From DASRHY01 sp046765875 (lineage in GTDB: Bacteria; Actinomycetota; Actinomycetes; Propionibacteriales; Kribbellaceae): a stretch of 15,149 bases of DNA. How positions within the stretch are numbered: the stretch's first letter is position 1; every line of letters begins with the position of its first letter. The notes beneath the pieces are model-generated. The model was not told where the DNA came from and searched no databases. It saw only the letters and a program-made list of their open reading frames with translations. A program made the position numbers and the translations under genes. The stretch lies in the NCBI GenBank assembly GCA_046765875.1, contig JBKPSJ010000096.1, positions 1-15,149 of the forward strand. The letters run 5' to 3'. This document shows positions 6,105 through 13,596 of this stretch, in pieces.

Positions 6105-7130
6105 ATGCAAGCACGACAAGTACTGATCATCGGCGCGGGCGTAGCCGGCCCGGTCGCCGCGATGGCGTTGCAGCGGGCCGGAATCCCCGCGACCGTCTAT
6201 GAGGCCTACCCGACCACGGCACACGGCATCGGCGCCGCGATGGGCCTGGCCGCGAACGGGCAGGATGCGCTCAACTCCCTCGGCCTGCGCGACCAGATCC
6301 GCGCGATCGGCGTACCGGCGCCCAAGATGGCGATGCTGAACGGTTCCGGCCGGGTGCTCACCGAGATCGCGAACGGGCTGACCCTGCCAGACGGCACTAC
6401 CAACCTGACCGTACGGCGTGCCGACCTCTACGAGGTGCTGCACGACGAGGCGGTACGACGAGGCGTACCGATAGAGCACGGCAAGCGCCTGATCGGGTAC
6501 GACGAGACCGCCGACGGCGTGGTCGCACGGTTCGACGACGGCACCGAGGTCGCCGGCGACGTGCTGATCGGCGCCGACGGCATGCACTCGGCCGTACGCA
6601 GGGCGGTGGCGCCGGATGCGCCGAAGCCCGAGTACACCGGTCTGGCCGGTACGGGTGGTTACGCCCGCGGGCTCGGCCTGGACCTGCCGTCGGACACGTT
6701 CTACTTCGTGTTCGGCAAGCGCGCCTTCTTCGGCTACCAGACCGTGAGCCCGGACGAGGTGCTGTGGTTCGCCAACGTGCCGACCCCGGTCGAGCCGACC
6801 CAGGTCGAGCTGGACGGCCGGACGTACGAGTGGACCCGGCAGAAGCTGGTCGGGCTGTTCGAGGCCGACAACTCGCCGGCGCGGCGCCTGATCGAGGCCA
6901 CCGACGAGTACATCGGCTGGCTCACGATGCACCAGATGGCCGCACCGGCGACCTGGTACAACCGGCGGGCCGCCCTGATCGGCGACGCGGCGCACGTCAC
7001 CTCGTCCAGCTCCGGGCAGGGTGCCTCGCTGGCGATCGAGGATGCGCTCGAGCTGGCCCGGTGCCTGCGCGACGAGCCGGACCCCGTCGCGGCCTTCGCG
7101 GCGTACCAGCGACTGCGCGAGGACCGGTGA
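6105..7130 (+). CDS. FAD-dependent monooxygenase, prematurely ended by a frameshift
   Basis: A 341-residue product of the class A flavoprotein monooxygenase (PHBH-fold) family, which uses NAD(P)H and oxygen to hydroxylate or epoxidise aromatic or polyketide-like substrates. The dinucleotide motif VLIIGAGVAGPVAAMALQRAG spans about 6-26, the DG motif GADGMHSAVR 156-165, and the GD motif LIGDAAHVTSSSSGQGAS 291-308 with GDAAH at 293-297, so FAD and cofactor sites are intact. The ORF stops at TGA 7128-7130 just after AAYQRLREDR, where relatives continue. The missing C-terminal part is present in the -1 frame (7127-7309). The gene follows padR by one base and is probably controlled by it. Whether the truncated protein works is unknown. 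Confidence 0.85.
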   Translation: MQARQVLIIGAGVAGPVAAMALQRAGIPATVYEAYPTTAHGIGAAMGLAANGQDALNSLGLRDQIRAIGVPAPKMAMLNGSGRVLTEIANGLTLPDGTTNLTVRRADLYEVLHDEAVRRGVPIEHGKRLIGYDETADGVVARFDDGTEVAGDVLIGADGMHSAVRRAVAPDAPKPEYTGLAGTGGYARGLGLDLPSDTFYFVFGKRAFFGYQTVSPDEVLWFANVPTPVEPTQVELDGRTYEWTRQKLVGLFEADNSPARRLIEATDEYIGWLTMHQMAAPATWYNRRAALIGDAAHVTSSSSGQGASLAIEDALELARCLRDEPDPVAAFAAYQRLREDR

Positions 7131-7309
7131 AGAAGGTCTACGTGACCGCGAAGAAGATCAACTCGGGAAAGGCCGCCGGTCCGGTGGGCCGGGTGCTGCG
7201 CGACCTGCTGCTGCCGGTGTTCGCCAAGCGGATGGCCAAGCCGGAGTCGGTCGGCTGGCTGCACGGCCACCACATCGAGTTCGACATACCGGTCGGCCAC
7301 ACCGCCTGA
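7127..7309 (+). pseudogene. Detached C-terminal part of the FAD monooxygenase (-1 frame)
   Basis: Sixty codons, beginning VKKVYVTAKKINSGKAAGPV and containing LLLPVFAKRM and GWLHGHHIEFDIPV, read in the -1 frame relative to the upstream ORF. They give the expected C-terminus of this monooxygenase family. Joining REDR to VKK restores a 401-residue protein. One missing base in GAC CGG TGA (7122-7130; CGG GTG would restore the frame) explains the break. A sequencing error or a true mutation are both possible. There is no independent start signal. Confidence 0.75.
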
Positions 7310-7364
7310 TCCACGTCGGCCGGGTCCCAGGCCGGGGCCGACCCGGGCGGATCCGAGGACGACG

Positions 7365-7393
7365 AAAAGGGCCGTCCCGGCTCGGGACGGCCC
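7365..7393 (-). terminator. Intrinsic terminator of the tRNA-rpmG unit
   Basis: GGGCCGTCCCG (7369-7379) and CGGGACGGCCC (7383-7393) form a perfect 11-bp stem with a 3-base loop. On the minus strand it is followed by TTTT (7368-7365). It starts 20 bases after the rpmG stop and may also end the convergent monooxygenase transcript. Confidence 0.9.
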
Positions 7394-7412
7394 TACACGA
7401 CGCCGGCTGGTG

Positions 7413-7580
7413 TCAGCGGGTCTCGCGGTGCGGGGTGTGGTCGTTGCAGCGTGGGCAGAACTTCATCAGCTCGAGCCGGTCGGGGTCGTTGCGCCGGTTC
7501 TTCTTTGTGATGTAGTTCCGCTCCTTGCACACGGTGCACGCCATCGTGATCTTCGGGCGGATGTCGGTTGCCTTGGCCAC
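7413..7580 (-). CDS. rpmG: 50S ribosomal protein L33, zinc-ribbon form
   Basis: A 55-residue large-subunit ribosomal protein, MAKATDIRPKITMACTVCKE at the start and HRETR at the end, with FCPRCNDHTPHRETR as the C-terminal region. Two CxxC pairs (C15/C18 and C42/C45) mark the zinc-binding paralogue. The start is GTG at 7580, with GAGG four bases upstream. The gene lies 56 bases downstream of tRNA-Met on the same strand, as in mycobacterial thrT-metT-rpmG2, and ends in a strong intrinsic terminator. In mycobacteria hadA follows rpmG2 directly; here hadA is about 3.9 kb away. Confidence 0.96.
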   Translation of the reverse strand: MAKATDIRPKITMACTVCKERNYITKKNRRNDPDRLELMKFCPRCNDHTPHRETR

Positions 7581-7636
7581 GGTGCCTCTTCTTGTCGCGA
7601 GCGCTGGTCAGACGCTCTGGTCTTGCGGTCGGTGGG

Positions 7637-7710
7637 TAGCGGGGGCGGGAGTCGAACCCGCGACACCACGATTATGAGCCGTGTGCTCTAACCACCTGAG
7701 CTACCCCGCC
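7637..7710 (-). tRNA. tRNA-Met (CAT)
   Basis: A 74-base cloverleaf read on the minus strand. The acceptor arms GGCGGGG / CCCCGCT pair with a terminal G-U. The D-arm is GCTC..GAGC, the anticodon stem CACGG / TCGTG encloses loop CTCATAA, and the T-arm GCGGG TTCGACT CCCGC is perfect. The discriminator base is A, and the 3' CCA is not encoded (CCC follows). It appears to be the elongator type, matching metT beside rpmG in mycobacteria. Confidence 0.95.
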
Positions 7711-7744
7711 AGGGTTCGGGTGCCGTTGCCAGCCTCCGTCCCAG

Positions 7745-7817
7745 AGCCCCTTTACGGAATCGAACCGTAGACCTTCTCCTTACCATGGAGACGCTCTGCC
7801 GACTGAGCTAAAGGGGC
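7745..7817 (-). tRNA. tRNA-Thr (GGT)
   Basis: A 73-base cloverleaf read on the minus strand. The acceptor arms begin GCCCCTT and close with GGGGC, the D-arm is GCTC..GAGC, and the anticodon stem TCTCC / GGAGA encloses loop ATGGTAA with anticodon GGT, reading ACC/ACU. The T-loop is GGTTCGATTCC. The discriminator base is T, and CCA is not encoded. It lies 34 bases upstream of tRNA-Met, probably in one transcript with it and rpmG. Confidence 0.95.
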
Positions 7818-7835
7818 GCATTGCGCCGAGGGACG

Positions 7836-7841
7836 AGGATA
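7836..7841 (-). promoter_or_regulatory. Possible -10 element for the tRNA-rpmG unit
   Basis: TATCCT on the minus strand lies 18 bases upstream of the tRNA-Thr 5' end and fits an actinobacterial -10 hexamer. The bases 17-19 upstream (around TTCGCT) are a poor -35 match. Confidence 0.4.
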
Positions 7842-7897
7842 CACGTCCGCCTGCACGGAGCGAAATCGAGTTCACCCATCCTCGGCCGGACCGCGAA

Positions 7898-7929
7898 GCG
7901 CCGGCCGGCTCTGCCGAACCGGCCGGCGC
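7898..7929 (-). terminator. GC-rich hairpin terminator after the peptidase gene
   Basis: GCGCCGGCCGG (7898-7908) and CCGGCCGGCGC (7919-7929) form a perfect 11-bp stem with a 10-base loop, starting 8 bases after the peptidase stop on the minus strand. There is no U-run. Confidence 0.7.
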
Positions 7930-7937
7930 GCTCTTGG

Positions 7938-9806
7938 TCAGCGGGCGCTCAGCACACCCGCTCCGGTGCCGAACTCGGCACGTGGGACGGCCCGGCCCGC
8001 GAGGATCGCGTTCAGGAATACCGGTGCGAGCCGGCCGCCGAACTCCTGCCGGGTCAGTGCCGCGACACCGGCCGCACTCGGCGCGGACGCCGAGGTACCG
8101 AAGAACCGGCATTGACCGTTCACCGACGTCGGGCAGGTACCCGATCCGAACGGTCCCACACCGCTGATCGACACTCCGTCGGAGGCCGCCCAGTTCGGTG
8201 CCGGGAACGCGATCTTCGGACTACCCGCGACACCCGTGCACGGGCCCGCCTTGCCACCGGGGCACCTCGTGGTGCTGAACAGCTCGACCGGACCGGCCGC
8301 GCTGAACGGCTCGACCGGAACGTCGGACGGGTTCACCGACACGCTGGCGTTGACCGCGCCCGCGCTGGTCGCGAACCCGAGGTAGTTCGAGTCCGGGTTC
8401 AGCGAACCGGCACGCTCGACCCCGTCGTTGGTCACGACGCCGGCCGACAGGGCGCGCCACTTCAGGTCCAGCGTCGGCGCCGTGCGCGCCGTCGAGGTGC
8501 CCTGCACGTCGACGACCAGCTGGACCGGCTGGGTCACACCGGTGGTGTTCTGGTAGGTGAACTGCTCGATGGTGTCACCGACGCCGTTGGCCTGCACAGC
8601 GTTGCTGACTGCCAGGCACCGGGTGCCGGACGCGTCCATCAGGTACAGGTTGAGGTCGGTGAAGCCGCCCTGGCCGGCGGTGGGGTAGATAGCCCGCGGC
8701 TCGCTCCACTGCAGGGTCGGCATGATCGTCGCACCCGGCCCCAGGGTCAGGTTGTACGTCGTGTCGTCACCGCGCAGCTTGACCACGTTGTCCGGGTCGG
8801 TCGGGCAGTCCGTGAACGGACCGGTCACGCCCCCGGGGCCCGCACCGGTGCCGACCGCGGGGACCCGCGGACCGTGCCGGGTGGCCAGGTTGCCTGCCGA
8901 CGAGCTGACCCAGATCCCGTGCTTGGCCAGTTCCTCGGCGGTGGCCGCGCCGATGCCCTGCTGGAACACCGGCTCGTCGTCCAGCGCGATGTCCTCGGCG
9001 ATCATCGTCACGCCCGCCGCGGCCAGTACGTGGAAGGCCTCCACATACTCGGCGTTGCTGTTGCGGGTGGACGCGTAGGCCAGCTTCGCGCCCGGTGCCA
9101 TGTCGTGGATGATCTCCAGCATCGCGGTGCCTTCGTCATCGGTGTAATCGGCCTGCCGCAGCACCTGGACGTCGGGCGGCAACTCGCCGCGGGCGACGGA
9201 GTCTGCCAGGTGGTCGACGTCACCGGAGATGGCGCCGATCTTCTGGCCCTTGCCGGTCAGGCCGGCGGCCTGGGCCTGGTCGGCCTTGTGCAACGTCAGG
9301 CCCTCGGTCGTCACCGGACCGACGTCGACCTGCGGCCGCAGCGTCGGCCGCAGCGCAGTCACCCAGCCGAGCGACGCGACCGCGTCGAGCTTGTCGTACG
9401 GGACCGAGGCCGACACCAGACCGGTGTTGGGCAGGTCGATGCCCGGGACCTTCTTGAAGTCCGCGGAGTTCGTCTGCACCGTCACACCGAGTGAGGCGAG
9501 CGACGCCTCCTGCTGTGCCGTGACCGGTGCCGCGGCGCTGATCTGGACGCCGATCCGGCCATTCTTGTCGACGTCTAGCGCACGAGTCTGTGGGCTCGCG
9601 GCCATGCTTCGTTTCGCCGACACGGCGGCGCCGGCCTGGGCGGCCGCCTCGCGCAACATCGTCGGGATCTTGGATTGGGCCTTGGACGGGGTCGCGACGG
9701 TGGCCTCGACGGCAGTGGGCGTGGCCGTCGCGGGTTGTAGCGCGGCTGCCATCACCGCCGGGACCGTCACCAACACGCTGCTCACCAGGAGCGGCAGCTT
9801 TCTCAC
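7938..9806 (-). CDS. Secreted S8 (subtilisin-fold) family peptidase with Glu in place of the catalytic His
   Basis: A 622-residue secreted protein. A signal peptide is clear: MRKLP, a hydrophobic core, then an AxA-type cleavage site near residues 26-30. Residues of about 31-160 look like a propeptide. The S8 domain begins near 185 (GKGQKIGAISGDVDHLADS). The Ser motif GTSASAPSAAGVAAL (570-584, Ser572) and oxyanion Asn306 in SSSAGN are intact. Where subtilisins have HGT the sequence has DDEGTAMLEIIHDMAPGA (223-240), putting Glu225 at the His position. The Asp motif reads ISGDVD, leaving Asp196 or Asp198 as candidates. I recognise a DEGTAM-type subgroup of S8 proteins, so Glu is probably normal for it; proteolytic activity is still unproven. 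Six cysteines (334, 397, 515, 523, 558, 566) could form disulfides. The GTG start has GGGAGG 4 bases upstream. It is a single-gene unit. Confidence 0.85.
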   Translation of the reverse strand: MRKLPLLVSSVLVTVPAVMAAALQPATATPTAVEATVATPSKAQSKIPTMLREAAAQAGAAVSAKRSMAASPQTRALDVDKNGRIGVQISAAAPVTAQQEASLASLGVTVQTNSADFKKVPGIDLPNTGLVSASVPYDKLDAVASLGWVTALRPTLRPQVDVGPVTTEGLTLHKADQAQAAGLTGKGQKIGAISGDVDHLADSVARGELPPDVQVLRQADYTDDEGTAMLEIIHDMAPGAKLAYASTRNSNAEYVEAFHVLAAAGVTMIAEDIALDDEPVFQQGIGAATAEELAKHGIWVSSSAGNLATRHGPRVPAVGTGAGPGGVTGPFTDCPTDPDNVVKLRGDDTTYNLTLGPGATIMPTLQWSEPRAIYPTAGQGGFTDLNLYLMDASGTRCLAVSNAVQANGVGDTIEQFTYQNTTGVTQPVQLVVDVQGTSTARTAPTLDLKWRALSAGVVTNDGVERAGSLNPDSNYLGFATSAGAVNASVSVNPSDVPVEPFSAAGPVELFSTTRCPGGKAGPCTGVAGSPKIAFPAPNWAASDGVSISGVGPFGSGTCPTSVNGQCRFFGTSASAPSAAGVAALTRQEFGGRLAPVFLNAILAGRAVPRAEFGTGAGVLSAR

Positions 9807-9917
9807 AGTTCCTCCCTAGCCTCACGCAGTCGGGAAGACCGACGCCGATAGGCATCGGCCACCGGACGCGCTGCGATGGTAAGGAGAGGTCCGTCCCCCC
9901 AGGCTCGTGGCCTAGAA
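9807..9917 (-). other. Upstream region of the peptidase gene
   Basis: Besides the GGGAGG ribosome binding site (9811-9816) it holds a small perfect inverted repeat, GCCGAT-AGGC-ATCGGC (9844-9859), which could be a 5' leader hairpin or operator. TACCAT on the minus strand near 9876-9881 is a possible -10, but no convincing -35 accompanies it. Confidence 0.3.
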
Positions 9918-9951
9918 CGTGGTGGCGGCCCGATCACCGACCGCCACCACG
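9918..9951 (-). terminator. Hairpin terminator of the ABC exporter operon
   Basis: CGTGGTGGCGG (9918-9928) and CCGCCACCACG (9941-9951) form a perfect 11-bp stem with a 12-base loop. It begins 7 bases after the permease stop on the minus strand. Only TTC follows, so the U-run is minimal. Confidence 0.75.
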
Positions 9952-9958
9952 CGGACAC

Positions 9959-12613
9959 TCACTCGTACTGCAGTGCCTCCAGCGGGTTCAGTCTCGCAGC
10001 TCTCCGTGCCGGCCAGATAGCCGCGAAGATGCCGACGATGACCGACACCACCGCGAACACGACAAGTTGCCCGCCCGGAACCACGAAGCTGACCTCGTCC
10101 AGCCGGGCGGCCAGCAGCGCCGCCAGCCCGAGACCGAGCACGATCCCGATGGCTGCGCCGATCAGCGCGGTGATCACACTCTCGTGCCGGATCATCCGCC
10201 GGACCTGCCGCCGGGTCAGCCCGATCGCACGCAGCATGCCGAGCTCACGCGTCCGCTCGAAGACGGTCAGCACGAGTGTGTTGACGATGCCGAACAGGCT
10301 GACGACGACCGACAGCGCCAGCAGCACGTACAGGATGTTGAGGATGCTCTTCACCGCGTCGGTCTGGGTCTTCTTGAACTCGTCGCGAGTCTGCGCCTTC
10401 GCGTTCGGGAACGAGGCCAGCGAGTCGTTGAGGGCCTTCGTGTTCGCCTCGGTCACGCCGCCGTTCATGTTGACGAAGGTCATCAGGTTCTGCGGCCGGG
10501 GGTTGGTGGCATCGAACGCGGAGGTCGAGATCGTCACCGCGCCGAATGGTGATCCGCCGGCTGGCGGAGTGAAGATGCCGCGCACCGCGAGCTGCAGCGT
10601 CTGACCGGAGACAGTCTGCAAGTGGATCGGCGACCCGGCAGTCAGGTTGTGGTCCTTCGCGTAGCCGTCGTCGACGATCGCGCCGTCGGAACCGAGCTGG
10701 CCGAGGGTCTGCTGCGAGCCCTCCTTCCAGTCAAGGCTCAGGACCTGCGGCGCCTGCTCGTCGACAGCGGTCACGCTGATCGTCTCGTCGAAGGCGCGGC
10801 CCTGCCCGGCGCGCACGCTCGACACCGCCTCGACGCCCGGCGTCTTGGCCACCGAGTCGGCAACACTCGTCGGCAGCGGGGCGAAGTTGTTCTGTGCGAC
10901 GATCGCGTAGTCGGCCTGGAAGATCTGGTCGACAGCCTGCTCGAACGGCCGGATGAGGCCGGCGCCGAGCGTGGCCACCAGCGTCACCAGCGCGAGCCCG
11001 ATCATCAGCGCGGCCGAGGTGGACGCGGTCCGCTGCGGGTCGCGACTGCTGTTCGCGCCGCCGATCTCCGTCGACGCGCTGTCCGGTACGACGTTCGGGA
11101 ACTCCCCTCGTGACCCGGGCCGGCGCAGCAGCCACAGAACGACCGCGATCGGCCACACCAGCGCGCTGAAGAACACCACCGACCAGCGGGCAATCGGGTT
11201 CGCCGCCCTGGCGAGAGGCCGGATCAGCCGGTCGGTGAACATGGCGATGCCCACGAACAGCAGCAGCACGCCGACCAGCAAGAGCAGTAGCACGGATGTG
11301 GTGCTCAGCCCGTTGAGGAACAGTCCGAGCACGGTCAGCGCGACGCCCACCGCGGCGAGCAGCGCGGCGCCGACCGAGCGGTACCGGTGGAACCGGCCGG
11401 GCTCGAGCTTGGCGCCCTCGCGGACCGCCGCGATCGGCGCCACCCGGGTCGCCCGGATCGCGGGCCGCAGGCTGGCGACCAGCGTCACCACGACACCGAC
11501 CAGCAGGGCGACCAAGACGGTCCGGCCGTGGAACACCAGGCCGTTGTTGGGCAACGTGAACCCGACCGCGTCGAACAGCTTGAACAGCCCGCTGGCGATG
11601 CCGAGCCCGAGGAACAGCCCGACCACGGACGCAAGGACCCCGGTGACGAGCGCCTCGAGCACCACGGTGCCGAGGATCTGGCGCCTGTTCGCTCCGAGCG
11701 TGCGCAGCGTGGCGAACTCGCGGGTGCGCTGGGCGATCGTGATCGACAGCGAATTGGCGATCACGAACGAGCCGACGAACAGCGCGACCCCACCGAACAC
11801 CAGCAGGAAGGTACGCAGGAAGTTGAGGAACCCCGAGGTGTCGGAGGAGTCCGCGGCGGCCTGCTCCTGCGAACTGCGAACCTGCGCCTCCGGCGGCAGG
11901 ATCTTGTTGATCGCGTCGAGCAATTGCTGCTCGGAGACGCCGTCCTTGGCCGCGACCAGGATCTGGTCGAGCCTGCCCTCCTTGCCGAACAGCCGCTGTG
12001 CGTCCGGCAGGTCGAACCCGGCCAGCGTGGCACCCCCGATCGACTGCACGGCGCCGAACTCGACCAGCCCGGAGATCCGCATCTGCTGCGCCGGGCCGCG
12101 GGCCTGGACACCGATCGTGTCGCCGGCGTGGAAGCCCTTGTCACGAGCCGTACGGGTGTCGATGACGACCTCACCGGACTTCGGCCAGGCGCCGTTGATC
12201 AGGGTGAGGCTGTTGAACTGGGGTTTGTCCGGGCTGATGCTGAAGCCCAGGTTGGGGGCGCCGCCGAACACGATCGCCTTGCCGTCGCGGCCGATCAACT
12301 GCGCCTCGCCGCTGACGTTGCCGTCGGCGGCCTCGACCTCGGGGAGCGCCTCCACCTTCGGCAGCAGGCTCTCGTCGATCGGCTCGGCCGTGGCCGGCCC
12401 GTTCTCGCTGCTCAGGTCGAACGGCGGCTTGCCGGTGATCGCGGCGTCGGTGTTCTTGTAGTTCTCCTTGAAGATCGAGTCGAACGCGGTCGAGATCGAG
12501 TCGGTCAGAATGTACGTGCCGGACACCAGCGAGACGCCGAGCACCACGCCGATCGCCGTCAGCGCAGTGCGCAACTTGCGGCTCAGCAGGCCGCGCAGCG
12601 CGAACGAGATCAC
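9959..12613 (-). CDS. ABC transporter permease, FtsX/MacB-like, duplicated domain
   Basis: An 884-residue membrane protein that pairs with the upstream ATPase in an exporter or extracellular mechanotransmission complex. An N-terminal membrane helix (about 17-37) precedes an extracellular domain (about 40-260). Helices then appear near 266-290, 317-341 and 364-386, two more at 412-458, then 478-496 and 533-553. A second extracellular domain (about 555-755) leads to helices near 757-785, 813-836 and 849-868. The cytoplasmic coupling motif occurs twice, AQRTREFATLRTLGANRRQ (294-312) and FERTRELGMLRAIGLTRRQ (785-803), marking two FtsX domains. Residues of about 478-525 look like an insertion with an extra hydrophobic stretch. 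The start is GTG, overlapping the ATPase stop as GTGA. The substrate is unknown, and no adjacent two-component system is present. Confidence 0.93.
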   Translation of the reverse strand: MISFALRGLLSRKLRTALTAIGVVLGVSLVSGTYILTDSISTAFDSIFKENYKNTDAAITGKPPFDLSSENGPATAEPIDESLLPKVEALPEVEAADGNVSGEAQLIGRDGKAIVFGGAPNLGFSISPDKPQFNSLTLINGAWPKSGEVVIDTRTARDKGFHAGDTIGVQARGPAQQMRISGLVEFGAVQSIGGATLAGFDLPDAQRLFGKEGRLDQILVAAKDGVSEQQLLDAINKILPPEAQVRSSQEQAAADSSDTSGFLNFLRTFLLVFGGVALFVGSFVIANSLSITIAQRTREFATLRTLGANRRQILGTVVLEALVTGVLASVVGLFLGLGIASGLFKLFDAVGFTLPNNGLVFHGRTVLVALLVGVVVTLVASLRPAIRATRVAPIAAVREGAKLEPGRFHRYRSVGAALLAAVGVALTVLGLFLNGLSTTSVLLLLLVGVLLLFVGIAMFTDRLIRPLARAANPIARWSVVFFSALVWPIAVVLWLLRRPGSRGEFPNVVPDSASTEIGGANSSRDPQRTASTSAALMIGLALVTLVATLGAGLIRPFEQAVDQIFQADYAIVAQNNFAPLPTSVADSVAKTPGVEAVSSVRAGQGRAFDETISVTAVDEQAPQVLSLDWKEGSQQTLGQLGSDGAIVDDGYAKDHNLTAGSPIHLQTVSGQTLQLAVRGIFTPPAGGSPFGAVTISTSAFDATNPRPQNLMTFVNMNGGVTEANTKALNDSLASFPNAKAQTRDEFKKTQTDAVKSILNILYVLLALSVVVSLFGIVNTLVLTVFERTRELGMLRAIGLTRRQVRRMIRHESVITALIGAAIGIVLGLGLAALLAARLDEVSFVVPGGQLVVFAVVSVIVGIFAAIWPARRAARLNPLEALQYE

Positions 12614-13347
12614 AGTCCGATCCCCTCGTCGAGGCCGTCGATGATCTGCAGGATCTCGTGCTGGCTGGTCCGGCCGGTCTCCTTGACGATCTCGCCGTCG
12701 GCCAGGAACAGCACCCGGTCGGCCATCGCCGCGGCCCGTGCGTCGTGGGTGACCATCACCGTGGTCTGGCCGTACTCCTCGACCGAGCGGCGCATCAGGT
12801 CGAGGATCTCGCCGCTGGTGCGCGAGTCGAGGTTGCCGGTCGGCTCGTCGGCGAACACCACCGTCGGCCGCGACACCAGCGCACGCGCGATCGCGACCCG
12901 CTGCTGCTGACCGCCGGACAGCTCGGCCGGGCGGTGGGTGAGCCGATCGGCGAGCCCGACCCGCTCAACCAGCTCGCCGAAGAACTCGCCGTCCGGCTTC
13001 TCGCCGGCGATCGTCAACGGGAGCAGTATGTTCTCGCGGGCGGTCAGCATCGGCAGCAGGTTGAAGAACTGGAAGACGAAGCCGATGTGCTCGCGGCGCA
13101 GCTTGGTGAGGTCGGTGTCGCCGAGGGTGGTGATCTCGGTGCCGGCGATGGCTACCGTGCCGGAGGTCGGCTTGTCCAGCCCGGCGAGGATGTGCATAAG
13201 GGTCGACTTGCCCGAGCCCGACGGGCCCATCACCGCGGTCAGCTTGCCGGCATCGATGTCAACGCTGACACCGCGCAGGGCCCGGACTGCGGTATCGCCG
13301 GTGCCATACACGCGCACCAGGTCCTTCGCGATCACGACGGTTTCCAT
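12610..13347 (-). CDS. ABC transporter ATP-binding protein, MacB/LolD family
   Basis: A 245-residue nucleotide-binding subunit that powers the FtsX-type permease encoded immediately downstream. Walker A is GPSGSGKST (41-49), the Q-loop glutamine Q93 lies in VFQFFNLLPMLTARENILLP (91-110), the signature is LSGGQQQR (143-150), Walker B is VVFADEPTGNLDS (163-175) with catalytic Glu168, and the H-loop is His201 in VTHDARAA. FNLLPMLTARENI and DEPTGNLD are characteristic of the MacB/LolD group. The ATG has GGAGG a few bases upstream. The 4-base overlap with the permease start indicates coupled translation and a two-gene operon. Confidence 0.95.
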   Translation of the reverse strand: METVVIAKDLVRVYGTGDTAVRALRGVSVDIDAGKLTAVMGPSGSGKSTLMHILAGLDKPTSGTVAIAGTEITTLGDTDLTKLRREHIGFVFQFFNLLPMLTARENILLPLTIAGEKPDGEFFGELVERVGLADRLTHRPAELSGGQQQRVAIARALVSRPTVVFADEPTGNLDSRTSGEILDLMRRSVEEYGQTTVMVTHDARAAAMADRVLFLADGEIVKETGRTSQHEILQIIDGLDEGIGL

Positions 13348-13537
13348 TGGCCCTCCCCGGCCGTTCGTGGGCCGGCCGCGGCAGGATCGGGCCGGTCACC
13401 CAGAGTCTGCTCTGCCGCACCGACAACCGTCACCAGGGTTTATCCGGGTTGAGCCCCGATCATGTCCGCCACGCCGTAGTGGTCCCGACGTCCCTCACGA
13501 GCGAAAGCAGCAGACACTGCTGGCAGGCGTCATGTCG
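13348..13537 (-). other. Upstream region of the ABC exporter operon
   Basis: No convincing promoter can be named. On the minus strand GGACAT-N17-GATAAA is a weak -35/-10 pair (about 13440-13470). Small palindromes are CAGAG-N4-CTCTG (13401-13414) and CAGCAG-ACA-CTGCTG (13508-13522). No coding frame with family resemblance was found. Confidence 0.3.
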
Positions 13538-13576
13538 GACAAAGAAAAGAGGTGCCCGGTTGTCCGGGCACCTCTT
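13538..13576 (-). terminator. Intrinsic terminator of the DUF4331 operon
   Basis: AAGAGGTGCCCGG (13547-13559) and CCGGGCACCTCTT (13564-13576) form a perfect 13-bp stem with a 4-base loop. On the minus strand the stem is followed by the U-rich TTCTTTGTC (13546-13538). It starts 20 bases after the small-gene stop. The best intrinsic terminator in the window. Confidence 0.93.
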
Positions 13577-13596
13577 CCTTCCCCTCCCCAGGGGCA

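Noticed and set aside
7127..7309. Programmed -1 frameshift making the full monooxygenase
   Set aside because: There is no slippery heptamer at CCGGTGA and no clear stimulatory structure; a simple one-base change or sequencing error is more likely.
3559..7412. Mobile element or integrated island with defined ends
   Set aside because: No recombinase, inverted termini or target duplications were seen, and the tRNA genes beyond rpmG show no nearby att-like repeat; only the gene order suggests insertion.
7821..9494. A 557-codon open frame on the + strand
   Set aside because: It is antisense to the S8 peptidase gene, is extremely Arg/Gly-rich with no family motif, and the opposite strand has a signal peptide, catalytic motifs and a ribosome binding site.
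10953..12910. Two overlapping + strand open frames of about 500 codons
   Set aside because: Both are shadows of the ABC permease and ATPase genes, caused by high third-position GC; their translations are low-complexity with no recognisable domain.
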